Program-made: the position numbers and the translations under genes
From: DATLYB01 sp964502525
Lineage (GTDB): Bacteria; Bacteroidota; Bacteroidia; Chitinophagales; CAIOSU01
NCBI GenBank assembly: GCA_964502525.1
Contig: CAZCXH010000002.1
Span: 37,628 to 101,627, forward strand
Direction: 5' to 3'
DNA: 64,000 bases
Notes under the pieces: generated by a model
Told to the model about the DNA's origin: nothing
The model's input: only the letters and a program-made list of their open reading frames with translations
The model's database searches: none
In this document: positions 41,323 to 48,660 of the stretch, piece after piece
Position numbering within the stretch: the stretch's first letter is position 1
Layout: every line of letters starts with the position of its first letter

Positions 41323-41997
41323 TTAATCGCGCCAAAGATAGGGAAATAAAATGTACGACAGCGAGACGAGCATCACGTCAAACGCGAGCAGAACGGCAAT
41401 ATCTTTTGCAACACCATTCAGTGTCGTATCAACGAAAAAGGCGCTGCCGGCAAATTTCATCAGCACAAGGATAAACACCAATATGACCGGCAGGCTGAGG
41501 ATGGGCATCAGCGTGGCGTTGTTATCGGCTTTGGAGGCGATGGACGAGACAAGCGTTAGCAGGAACGAAAAGCCGCTGCCGCCCAGCGCCAGCGCGATGA
41601 GGAACACCGCAAAGTTTTTCACCGGAGCGCCCAGCATCACAAAAAACACTGCCGATGCGATTACCGCTAAAACAAGCATCAGCAGCATGTTGTAAAGCAT
41701 CTTCGCAAGGATGATGGATTGCGGGCGCACCAGCGTGTAATAATAAAGCAGCCGCTCGCGGCTCTCCTGCGTGAAGCTTTTGGCGATGGCATTCACCGCA
41801 GTGAAAACCATCGTGAGCCAAAACAGCACATTCCACCAACGGTAATTCACCATGCCCAGCGCCTGTTCGCTGTTGAGGATGGAGTAGATGACAAACACGG
41901 TAGCCACCACATAAAGCAGGATGCCCCCAACAGCATAGCGCATGCGCCATTCGAGCAATACATCCTTTTTCACCAGCAGCAGTATTTCGCGGAGCAT
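41323..41997 (-). CDS. ccmB: Heme exporter protein B (CcmB)
   Basis: Membrane subunit of the Ccm ABC complex that works on holo-CcmE in cytochrome c maturation. 224 residues with six transmembrane helices. KSFTQESRERLLYYYTLVRP in the first cytoplasmic loop and SVFFVMLGAP are characteristic. The ATPase CcmA and chaperone CcmE are not in the window. First gene of the ccmB-ccsA-ccmD cluster. Confidence 0.88.
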   Translation of the reverse strand: MLREILLLVKKDVLLEWRMRYAVGGILLYVVATVFVIYSILNSEQALGMVNYRWWNVLFWLTMVFTAVNAIAKSFTQESRERLLYYYTLVRPQSIILAKMLYNMLLMLVLAVIASAVFFVMLGAPVKNFAVFLIALALGGSGFSFLLTLVSSIASKADNNATLMPILSLPVILVFILVLMKFAGSAFFVDTTLNGVAKDIAVLLAFDVMLVSLSYILFPYLWRD

Positions 41998-42137
41998 GGG
42001 GGAAAGTTACAAAAGGGGATTTTGATTATGTCATATACTCTCATCTATTACAGAGCAGTAGCCTCCGGGTATTATTTATTTAAAGAACCAATTCGCCAGG
42101 ATGAGCAGAACACTCCCCTCAGTCTTTTCCCCGGCTA

Positions 42138-42280
42138 TGGCGCAAGCGTCCGCGCTTGTGTCCATCATCCTGAAGCGTCCGCTTACCCAGCTCTGGCGCG
42201 GGCGTCCGCCCGTGTCCAGTTATTTACAAGCGTCCGCTTTTATTTGTCGCACCAGCGGGAAGCTGGCGCGAGGTGAGGGG
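42138..42280. repeat. CGTCCG repeat, copy 1
   Basis: A 143-bp unit of four small hairpins sharing a CGTCCG-containing loop: GCAAGCGTCCGCGCTTG, AAGCGTCCGCTT, GCGGGCGTCCGCCCG and AAGCGTCCGCTT, followed by CCAGCGGGAAGCTGG. It is about 95% identical to 42975-43117. No coding sequence. Confidence 0.8.
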
Positions 42281-42386
42281 AACCCTTAAACTGGCGCAAG
42301 CGTGCGCGCTTGTGCCCATCCCTCCCTTGGGGGAGGTTGTAGGGTAAGTTTGAACCTTAAATCCGCAAACTATTTGAAATGACAGG

Positions 42387-42470
42387 TCTCCCGCTGATTT
42401 CGCTGATTCAAGCAGATGAATGTTAGAAAAGAATATTTTCTGCGGAAATCTGCGGTATCTGCAGGAAATT
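42387..42470. repeat. Iterated-word array, CGCTGATTT / TCTGCGGAAA words
   Basis: CCCGCTGATTTCGCTGATTC on the left and TTTTCTGCGGAAATCTGCGG then TATCTGC on the right: related words (GCTGATTTCGC / ATCTGCGGAA) in opposite sense. The same words occur in the gene-free space at 16945-16995. Confidence 0.5.
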
Positions 42471-42605
42471 GATTGTTCATGGAATTTGAGTTTGCGGAAT
42501 TTAGGTTGAAGCTAAAACCTCCGGAGTCGCGCAGAGGTTTTTTTGCGCATCACAAAACCGGAAGCGTTTTTGCTTGTGAAACTTTACTTCGTTGTAAGGG
42601 TTTGT

Positions 42606-42613
42606 TATCTTTG
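42606..42613 (+). promoter_or_regulatory. Putative -7 box for the coiled-coil gene
   Basis: TATCTTTG is an exact TAnnTTTG match 16 nt upstream of the ATG at 42630. Confidence 0.5.
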
Positions 42614-42629
42614 AAGGAAATCTTTGGAC

Positions 42630-42911
42630 ATGGTAGTTTCAGAAATCACCTTATTCAATGTATTAAGGGAAAAATTTGGGGAACAGACCGCCCAGAGTGT
42701 GATTGAGGGCATCCGTTCATCCGTAAAAACGGAATTTGAAAATCAAAAAGACATTCTGGCGAGCAAAGAATTGGTGAAGGATGAAATTCACCGGCTGGAA
42801 ATTAAAATCGAAAAATCAGATATACAGACATCCATTTACATTGTCGGTTTGATTCAATATCTCGCCATCCTTGGTTCGTTGGTTGCCTTGATTAAGTTTG
42901 TGATGAATTAG
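42630..42911 (+). CDS. Small coiled-coil membrane protein, DUF1640-like
   Basis: 93 residues: VVSEITLFNVLREKFGEQTA, a central helical/coiled-coil segment (EIHRLEIKIEKSDIQTSIYI) and a C-terminal transmembrane helix (VGLIQYLAILGSLVALIKFV). This layout resembles DUF1640/CCDC90-type proteins. It lies between two copies of the CGTCCG repeat, in a region without other genes, and has its own TAnnTTTG promoter box. A role in the repeats is not shown. I recognise no catalytic residues. Confidence 0.65.
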   Translation: MVVSEITLFNVLREKFGEQTAQSVIEGIRSSVKTEFENQKDILASKELVKDEIHRLEIKIEKSDIQTSIYIVGLIQYLAILGSLVALIKFVMN

Positions 42912-42974
42912 ACCTTTTGTATCTTCCTGCAATCAGCCAAGGCCTGCAACTGCATATTCATCTACCCCTCAAAC

Positions 42975-43117
42975 TGGCGCAAGCGTCCGTGCTTGTGCCC
43001 ATCATCTTGAAGCGTCCGCTTACCCCAACTCTGGCGCGGGCGTCCGCCCGTGTCCAGCTATTTACAAGCGTCCGCTTTTATTTGTCGCACCAGCGGGAAG
43101 CTGGCGCGAGGTGAGGG
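42975..43117. repeat. CGTCCG repeat, copy 2
   Basis: Direct repeat of 42138-42280 in the same orientation with only a few substitutions and one indel. The two copies flank 694 bp containing the coiled-coil gene. Confidence 0.8.
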
Positions 43118-43242
43118 TTGAGGGGATTCTTCGCTACGCTCAGAATGACGCTTTGATTAAGCCAATAGATACCGCTGAACTTCTGGCAAGGTCGCTACCA
43201 AACAGAGCCGCTGAAGAAACGAAGTCAGTACGCGCCAAAACC

Positions 43243-43352
43243 AATTCGGTGATTCGGTAATTCGATGATTCGATAATGAAATACACCATCGAATTATCAA
43301 ATTATCGAATCATCACATCACCGAATCATCGAATCACCGAATTATCGAATTA
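43243..43352. repeat. Iterated-word inverted array, CGAATTATC/CGAATCATC words
   Basis: Left arm (43243-43276): GGTGATTCGGTAATTCGATG type words. Right arm (43287-43352): ATCGAATTATCAAATTATCG, CATCACCGAATCATCGAATC, ACCGAATTATCGAATTA. The arms are complementary. The last unit reaches the TACTTTTG promoter box of the next gene. Same words as at 8521 and 48556. Confidence 0.85.
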
Positions 43353-43358
43353 CTTTTG
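43351..43358 (+). promoter_or_regulatory. TAnnTTTG box 6 nt before the halogenase-like start
   Basis: TACTTTTG matches the -7 consensus and ends 6 nt before GTG 43365, exactly as for accC and eboA. It begins at the last base pairs of the iterated-word array. Confidence 0.5.
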
Positions 43359-43364
43359 CGGAGC

Positions 43365-44636
43365 GTGCCTAAAAAAATCAAACAGGTAGCCATCATCGGG
43401 GGCGGTCCCTCGGGGTGCACCACGGCAATCAAGGTGGCGCGGCAGGGCAAGAAGGTCGCCATCTTCGACACCGGCAAGCGCCCCGACCTCATCGTGGGCG
43501 AGTCGCTCATCCCTGCCGTGATGCCCATCATCCGCGACCTGGGCGTGGAGGACGACATCAAGGGCTTCAGCGTGGTGAAGCCGGGCGCCTCGGTGTGGAT
43601 GTCCGATGCCGAAGAGGCGACAGGACACTATACGCGGGCTGGCGGAAACTTGCCCACGTATGCCTACCAGGTGCCGCGCGGCCAGTTCGATGAGGTGCTG
43701 CTGAGGGCTGCCGAAAAAGAAGGCGTGAAGATTTTCAAGCTGCGCGCCAAAGTGGAGCGCGTGGGCAACACCGACCGCGTACGCCTTGCCGGTGAGACGC
43801 TCGCTGAAACCGAGGGCTTCTTCGATGGCGAGCCTGACTTCATCGTTGACTCCACCGGCAGAACGCGGATGTTCTCCAATCTGCTGGATGTAACCGCGAA
43901 AGAGGGTTCCCGCAAGGATTTTGCGCTCTTTGCCCATGTGAACCAGGCATCCATGAGCCCTGACGGGCATGTGCACATGCACCGCTGCGAGCACGGCTGG
44001 TCATGGCGCATCCCGCTGCACAACCGCATTTCGGTGGGCGTGGTGGCAAGCCCGCAGCACCTGGAGAAATATGGCGCCACCATCGAGGAGCAGTATGACA
44101 ATTTTATCAAACATGAAAAGGGCATCAGCAAATTCACCGCCAGTTCGGTGAGAGTGTCGAAAGTGATGAAGTATAATAATTATCAATTGATTTCCGACCG
44201 CATGGCGGGCGACAACTGGGCGATGGCGGGTGATGCGGCAGGATTCATTGATCCGGTGTTTTCATCCGGTGTGTACCTTGCGATGAAAAGCGGTGTGGAG
44301 CTGGCAAGGGCGCTGGAAGCCGGCACTCCGGAAGCGATGATGCGCTATGAACGCATCTGGCGCAGGGAACTCAAGCTGTGGCAGCGCATGGTGAACACCT
44401 GGTACAACGGCAGGCTGTTCACACTCTTCCGCGTGGGGCAGGATATGATGGGCAACTTTGTGGGTCGCGCCATCGAGCCGCACATGGCAAGCCAACTGAT
44501 ACAGATATTCACGGGTGGAGCCAACGACAGCGCCTACTGCCGCAACTTCCTGCGCTTCGTCACCGGCCCGCTGCTCGACTTCATGAACAACACGCGGATG
44601 ACCAAGCGCCACCACAGCGAGCTGACGATTAACTGA
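43365..44636 (+). CDS. FAD-dependent oxidoreductase of the halogenase/monooxygenase superfamily
   Basis: About 423 residues. N-terminal FAD Rossmann motif VAIIGGGPSGCTTAIKVARQ, the GESLIP block typical of the tryptophan-halogenase group, WSWRIP (a WxWxIP motif, hallmark of flavin-dependent halogenases), and AGDAAGFIDPVFSSGVYLAM for FAD binding. Substrate could be a small aromatic or carrier-bound compound; a monooxygenase or dehydrogenase role is also possible because the halogenase lysine cannot be assigned with certainty. The start is GTG 43365 rather than TTG 43356. The gene looks more GC-rich than its neighbours. A hypothetical gene follows after 3 nt. Confidence 0.8.
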   Translation: MPKKIKQVAIIGGGPSGCTTAIKVARQGKKVAIFDTGKRPDLIVGESLIPAVMPIIRDLGVEDDIKGFSVVKPGASVWMSDAEEATGHYTRAGGNLPTYAYQVPRGQFDEVLLRAAEKEGVKIFKLRAKVERVGNTDRVRLAGETLAETEGFFDGEPDFIVDSTGRTRMFSNLLDVTAKEGSRKDFALFAHVNQASMSPDGHVHMHRCEHGWSWRIPLHNRISVGVVASPQHLEKYGATIEEQYDNFIKHEKGISKFTASSVRVSKVMKYNNYQLISDRMAGDNWAMAGDAAGFIDPVFSSGVYLAMKSGVELARALEAGTPEAMMRYERIWRRELKLWQRMVNTWYNGRLFTLFRVGQDMMGNFVGRAIEPHMASQLIQIFTGGANDSAYCRNFLRFVTGPLLDFMNNTRMTKRHHSELTIN

Positions 44637-44639
44637 GGA

Positions 44640-45341
44640 ATGTCACTAATTCGAATTTTTGCAATCATGATGCTGTGCTTTTCGTCATCGGCTTTGGCTT
44701 TGTGCCAAACGGGAGAGACGCTGAGCGGAGACAAATCAGCGGAAATCGCCAAACGGGAAATCAGCAAGTTGAAGAATGGTGTGCTGCTGGTTCGACTGAT
44801 GACAAAATCAAAATCCATAGATGCTTTGCGGGCGCGAGGCGACAACTACACCGCTGATAAGATTCAGCAAAAACAGAATGAGCTCAACACGAGGATAGTT
44901 GTGGCTTTCAGGATAGAGTTTGACTTTTGCCCGGTTTATTTTTTCTACAGCGACTACACGCAGCAAGTGAAAGACAAGCAGCTTGACAACGTGGTCTTCG
45001 TTAACGACAGCCTCCAGCCGGATTCTTCCATCCGGTTAAACAATGAAAATTTCCTGATTGCCGAGTTCGGAACCGTGATGCAGGAATCGGGGAAACATCG
45101 CGATGGATATTATTATTATAAAGATAAAGAAAGCGACAGCCTTGCCCGATCTGATTATTATTCAGCCCAATCCGAGTTTCCAGCTTTGGTCATCAGGAAC
45201 GACCGGTTCATCCCGATGCGCTTCTGGCTCTTTCCTTATTACGTCCGTACGCTTGCAGGCATTCGGAACGAGCAAAGCGCAGTGGGTATCATGAACAAAA
45301 AGTTGCTGAAGTTTTACGAAACCCACGGCAAGGGAGAATAG
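44640..45341 (+). CDS. Secreted protein of unknown function
   Basis: 233 residues with a signal peptide (IRIFAIMMLCFSSSALALCQ). The mature protein has a helical N-terminal part (EIAKREISKLKNGVLLVRLM then DALRARGDNYTADKIQQKQN) and a beta-rich C-terminal part with many aromatics (YYYYKDKESDSLARSDYY). It begins 3 nt after the flavoprotein stop, so the two are probably co-transcribed. I do not recognise the family or any catalytic motif. Confidence 0.6.
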   Translation: MSLIRIFAIMMLCFSSSALALCQTGETLSGDKSAEIAKREISKLKNGVLLVRLMTKSKSIDALRARGDNYTADKIQQKQNELNTRIVVAFRIEFDFCPVYFFYSDYTQQVKDKQLDNVVFVNDSLQPDSSIRLNNENFLIAEFGTVMQESGKHRDGYYYYKDKESDSLARSDYYSAQSEFPALVIRNDRFIPMRFWLFPYYVRTLAGIRNEQSAVGIMNKKLLKFYETHGKGE

Positions 45342-45350
45342 CGTTTCCGC

Positions 45351-45358
45351 TATTTTTG
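45351..45358 (+). promoter_or_regulatory. TAnnTTTG box 6 nt before accC
   Basis: TATTTTTG ends 6 nt before the GTG at 45364. Same spacing as at 43351 and 47655. No good -33 element is visible, so the call rests on the box and spacing. Confidence 0.5.
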
Positions 45359-45363
45359 CGCCC

Positions 45364-46866
45364 GTGCCTTCCATCAAAAAAATCCTTGTCGCCAATCGCG
45401 GTGAGATAGCGTTGCGCGTGATGCGCTCCGCCAGGGAAATGGGCATTAAAACTGTGGCAGTTTTTTCCGATGCCGACAGGACGATGCCCTTCGTGAGATT
45501 TGCGGACGAAGCGATTCACATCGGAGGTTCGTTGTCATCACAATCTTATCTGGTGGCGGAAAAAATAATTGATGCCGCGCGGAAAACAAAAGCTAACGCG
45601 ATTCATCCCGGCTACGGCTTTCTTTCGGAAAACGAATCCTTTGCTGCGAAAGTCAAAAAAGCCGGAATCATTTTTGTTGGTCCGGATGCAAAGTCCATTG
45701 AGATGATGGGAAACAAACTGGCGGCTAAAGAAATTGCAAAGAAGCTGAAGGTGCCGCTCGTTCCCGGAACGGAGAAAGCTATCGCCAATCCAAAACAGGC
45801 GGCAGATGAAGCGAAGAAAATCGGCTTTCCCGTTTTGCTGAAAGCGGCCGCTGGCGGTGGCGGAAAAGGGATGCGCGTGGTCAATAAAGAATCGGAACTC
45901 GCTCCTCAGATGGAAAGGGCGCAAAGCGAGGCGCTTTCGTCATTCGGAGATGATTCCGTTTTCATTGAGAAATATATTTCGTCTCCCCGTCATATTGAAA
46001 TTCAGATTCTTGCCGACAGTCACGGCAATGTGGTTCACCTGTTCGAGCGCGAATGTTCCATCCAGCGCAGGCATCAGAAGCTAATCGAGGAAGCGCCATC
46101 GTCAGTTCTTACGGAAGAATTGAGAAATAAAATGGGCGAATGTGCCGTTGCAATAGCGAAAGCATGCAAGTACATGAGTGCCGGAACGGTGGAGTTTTTG
46201 ATGGATGAAAAGCTCAACTTTTATTTCCTCGAAATGAACACGCGATTGCAGGTGGAACATCCCGTTACGGAAATGATAACGGGAATGGATTTGGTGAAAG
46301 AGCAGATTCGGGTAGCGCAAGGAGAAAAGTTGAGTGTCAAACAAAAAGACTTATCCATTCGCGGACACGCGATTGAATTAAGAGTGAATGCTGAAGATCC
46401 CGCAAATGATTTCCTCCCGAATGCAGGTGCGTTAAAGACCTATAAGAAGCCCTGCGGTCCTGGCATCAGAGTTGATGATGGTTATGAAGAAGGAATGGAA
46501 ATCCCTATCTATTACGACCCCATGATTGCAAAACTCATTACGCACGGCAGTGACAGGGAAGAAGCCGTTCACCGCATGGTGAGGGCAATTGATGAATATG
46601 CGATAACGGGGATGAAGACGACTCTTGGTTTCGGAAAATTCATCATGAACCATAAAGAATTCAGCAAAGGAAACCTCAGCACAAGATTTATCGAACAGCA
46701 CTTCAACCCGGAAAGCCTTACATCTCATAAGGATGACGAGGAAGTCATCGCTTCCCTGATTGCCGCAACAATAATGGGCAACAACAACCAACCCAAATCC
46801 GTAAACCAAAAACAGGAACGGGTATCCTCCCGCTGGAAACAAAACCGTTTGAACCTTGAGCTTTAA
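45364..46866 (+). CDS. accC: Biotin carboxylase subunit of an acyl-CoA carboxylase
   Basis: Carboxylates biotin with ATP and bicarbonate for acetyl-CoA or propionyl-CoA carboxylase. 500 residues. The N-terminal ILVANRGEIALRVMRSAREM, ATP loop AAAGGGGKGMRVV, CSIQRRHQKLIEEAPS, FLEMNTRLQVEHPVTEMITG and VNAEDPANDFLPNAG mark the biotin carboxylase fold. No biotinyl domain follows, so the carrier protein is elsewhere. The start GTG lies 6 nt after a TATTTTTG box. The C-terminal ~50 residues (from about NHKEFSKGNLSTRFI) are poorly conserved. It overlaps the methyltransferase start by 11 nt. Confidence 0.92.
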   Translation: MPSIKKILVANRGEIALRVMRSAREMGIKTVAVFSDADRTMPFVRFADEAIHIGGSLSSQSYLVAEKIIDAARKTKANAIHPGYGFLSENESFAAKVKKAGIIFVGPDAKSIEMMGNKLAAKEIAKKLKVPLVPGTEKAIANPKQAADEAKKIGFPVLLKAAAGGGGKGMRVVNKESELAPQMERAQSEALSSFGDDSVFIEKYISSPRHIEIQILADSHGNVVHLFERECSIQRRHQKLIEEAPSSVLTEELRNKMGECAVAIAKACKYMSAGTVEFLMDEKLNFYFLEMNTRLQVEHPVTEMITGMDLVKEQIRVAQGEKLSVKQKDLSIRGHAIELRVNAEDPANDFLPNAGALKTYKKPCGPGIRVDDGYEEGMEIPIYYDPMIAKLITHGSDREEAVHRMVRAIDEYAITGMKTTLGFGKFIMNHKEFSKGNLSTRFIEQHFNPESLTSHKDDEEVIASLIAATIMGNNNQPKSVNQKQERVSSRWKQNRLNLEL

Positions 46867-47599
46867 AGATCATTTTTCAACCCAGTCAGCCGACTACGCC
46901 AGATACAGGCCGCGCTATCCGAAAGCACTTTACGATTTCCTGCTCGCACATGCGAAAGAGAAAAAAATTGCATGGGATGTGGCAACGGGCAACGGGCAGG
47001 TAGCCGTTGAATTAGCGGAACATTTCGAAAAAGTAATTGCAACTGATGCGAGCGAAAGTCAGATCAGCCATGCGTCTTCACATCCAAAAGTTATTTACAA
47101 GGTGAGCATGGCTGAAAACTGCGGTCTTCCGGATGGAATTGCAGACCTGATTACCGTTGGACAGGCACTGCATTGGTTTGACTTTGAGAAATTTTTCAGC
47201 GAAGTAAAACGAACGGCTAAGCCGGGATGTTTTTTTGCCGCGTGGGGATATAAGCTGCACCATATTTCTCCCGAGGTTGACAAGGTGATCAGCCGCTTTT
47301 ATGAGGAGATTGTCGGTCCCTATTGGCCGCGAGAGAGAACCTACGTTGACAATGCCTACAACAACATACCACTGCCGCTTATCCCTGTTGCAACACCTCC
47401 GTTTGAACTTCAGTGGAGATGGAACATGAATGAATTGCTGGGGTATCTCAGCACATGGTCAAGCACTCAGCTTTATCTCAAGTATCAGGGCCGTAATCCG
47501 CTGGAACTGATTGAAGGCGATTTGCAGCAGGCATGGGGCAATCCGCTGGAAGATTTGGAAGTAGTGTGGCCCATTTTCATGAAAGCAGGGCACTTGTAA
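46856..47599 (+). CDS. Class I SAM-dependent methyltransferase
   Basis: 247 residues. The Rossmann motif IAWDVATGNGQVAVELAEHF followed by VIATDASESQI is the SAM-binding core, and IADLITVGQALHWFDFEKFF is typical of the trans-aconitate/Tmt1-like methyltransferase group. The start is a TTG at 46856 overlapping the 3' end of accC, so translation is probably coupled. The acceptor is unknown. It lies directly upstream of the ebo cluster but has a separate promoter box between them. Confidence 0.8.
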   Translation: MSFKDHFSTQSADYARYRPRYPKALYDFLLAHAKEKKIAWDVATGNGQVAVELAEHFEKVIATDASESQISHASSHPKVIYKVSMAENCGLPDGIADLITVGQALHWFDFEKFFSEVKRTAKPGCFFAAWGYKLHHISPEVDKVISRFYEEIVGPYWPRERTYVDNAYNNIPLPLIPVATPPFELQWRWNMNELLGYLSTWSSTQLYLKYQGRNPLELIEGDLQQAWGNPLEDLEVVWPIFMKAGHL

Positions 47600-47631
47600 G
47601 TTATCCCCTCCGCATCGGCAGCAGCAAGGCA

Positions 47632-47662
47632 TTGAGGGGCTGTCATTCAAATTGTAACTTTG
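47632..47662 (+). promoter_or_regulatory. Promoter of the ebo cluster: TTG and TAACTTTG
   Basis: TAACTTTG (47655-47662) is an exact TAnnTTTG match, and a TTG at 47632-47634 lies 20 nt upstream, the usual -33/-7 spacing in Bacteroidota. The box ends 6 nt before the eboA ATG at 47669, so the transcript may be leaderless. This is the best-supported promoter in the window. Confidence 0.55.
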
Positions 47663-47668
47663 CCCACC

Positions 47669-48571
47669 ATGCATCAGGTGAATCTTCAGGCTGCGCAAAG
47701 CTTTTTCCATTCCGTTCTGTCTCGCAATTCCACCGGAGATTCGCTAACATGGTTGACGGAAAAGATAAATAGGTCTGGAAAGAAATTTTCAGAAAAGGAT
47801 TTTTACCTCACCTTCAGCCTGCTCCCGCGCTATTTCAGCAAAGACCAGTTGAAATTCTCTGAAGAGCCTGAGAAGACCGGGGCGCAAATAAGGCAGGGCT
47901 TTAACCCTTCGGACTTCACCATTGCACAGACAGCAAGAGTGTTGCTTCTGCTGATGATTCCAACGGAGGATGAAAATCTCTTTTTAAAAATCCTGAATAA
48001 TCTTTTCACCACAGCGGAAGTAAATGAGCTGGTTGCGCTTTATTCAGCGCTTCCGCTTTTATCTTATCCTGAATCGCTGAAGTCCCGGACGGCTGAAGGC
48101 ATAAGAAGCAACATGGCGGTAGTGTTCGATGCCGTTGCTTTAAACAATCCTTATCCGGCAGATTTTTTGGATGATGACGCCTTCAACCAGATGGTGTTGA
48201 AAGCCGTATTCATCGAGCGCTCATTGGACAAAATTTATAAGCTCGATTCAAGAGCCAATAAAGATCTCGCGCGCATGTTGTCTGATTATGCCCACGAGCG
48301 TTGGGCGGCATCGCGTTATGTGACACCGGAATTATGGCGACCGATCGGTCCCTTTATTGATGACAGCTTGCTGAAAGACATTGAACGCCTGCTTGAACAA
48401 GGAAGCGAACTCGATAAACAGGCGGCTGCGTTAGCCGTTCAAAGCAGTAAATCGCTGAAAGCAGCAGAATTGGTTCCTGAGCCTTTAAAATTAAAAGCAG
48501 AAAAAAAAGAATTTGACTGGCACAGTATTTCCAAGAAATGGTTCGCTGAAAGGAATGCGGTGATTCGGTGA
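47669..48571 (+). CDS. eboA: EboA domain protein, first gene of the ebo cluster
   Basis: 300 residues of mostly helical sequence. SEKDFYLTFSLLPRYFSKDQ and FTIAQTARVLLLLMIP are typical of EboA, together with ALNNPYPADFLDDDAFNQMV then LKAVFIERSL. EboA is a helical protein of unknown biochemistry whose gene starts ebo operons in Cyanobacteria, Bacteroidota and eustigmatophyte plastids. ATG at 47669 follows the promoter box by 6 nt; a TTG three codons upstream is in the box. The last codons (AVIR and stop) are written in the iterated word GCGGTGATTCGGTGA of the following array. Confidence 0.8.
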   Translation: MHQVNLQAAQSFFHSVLSRNSTGDSLTWLTEKINRSGKKFSEKDFYLTFSLLPRYFSKDQLKFSEEPEKTGAQIRQGFNPSDFTIAQTARVLLLLMIPTEDENLFLKILNNLFTTAEVNELVALYSALPLLSYPESLKSRTAEGIRSNMAVVFDAVALNNPYPADFLDDDAFNQMVLKAVFIERSLDKIYKLDSRANKDLARMLSDYAHERWAASRYVTPELWRPIGPFIDDSLLKDIERLLEQGSELDKQAAALAVQSSKSLKAAELVPEPLKLKAEKKEFDWHSISKKWFAERNAVIR

Positions 48572-48644
48572 TTTGATAATTATCAATAAATACAAAACTC
48601 CATTTCCATTATCGAATCATCAAATTATCGAATTATCGAATTAC
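48556..48644. repeat. Iterated-word inverted array between eboA and eboB
   Basis: Left arm GCGGTGATTCGGTGATTTGA then TAATTATC begins in the eboA coding end; right arm ATTATCGAATCATCAAATTA then TCGAATTATCGAATTAC. Words are those of 8521-8576 and 43243-43352. It separates eboA from eboB within an otherwise compact operon. Confidence 0.85.
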
Positions 48645-48660
48645 ACTAAAAATAAACATC

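Larger units (their letters stand above)
41998..42629. other. Gene-free space upstream of ccmB rich in repeats
   Basis: 632 bp without a credible gene. It contains the first copy of the CGTCCG repeat (42138-42280), a partial third copy (42291-42316), the CCCTCCCTTGGGGGAGG hairpin near 42318-42336, and a CTGCGGAAATCTGCGG/CGCTGATTTCGCTGA iterated word array at 42387-42470. Confidence 0.7.
42912..43364. other. Gene-free space with the second CGTCCG repeat and an iterated-word array
   Basis: 453 bp between the coiled-coil gene and the halogenase-like gene. It holds the CGTCCG repeat copy 2 (42975-43117), about 120 bp without recognisable structure, then the CGAATTATC array (43243-43352) that runs into the promoter box of the next gene. 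Confidence 0.7.
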
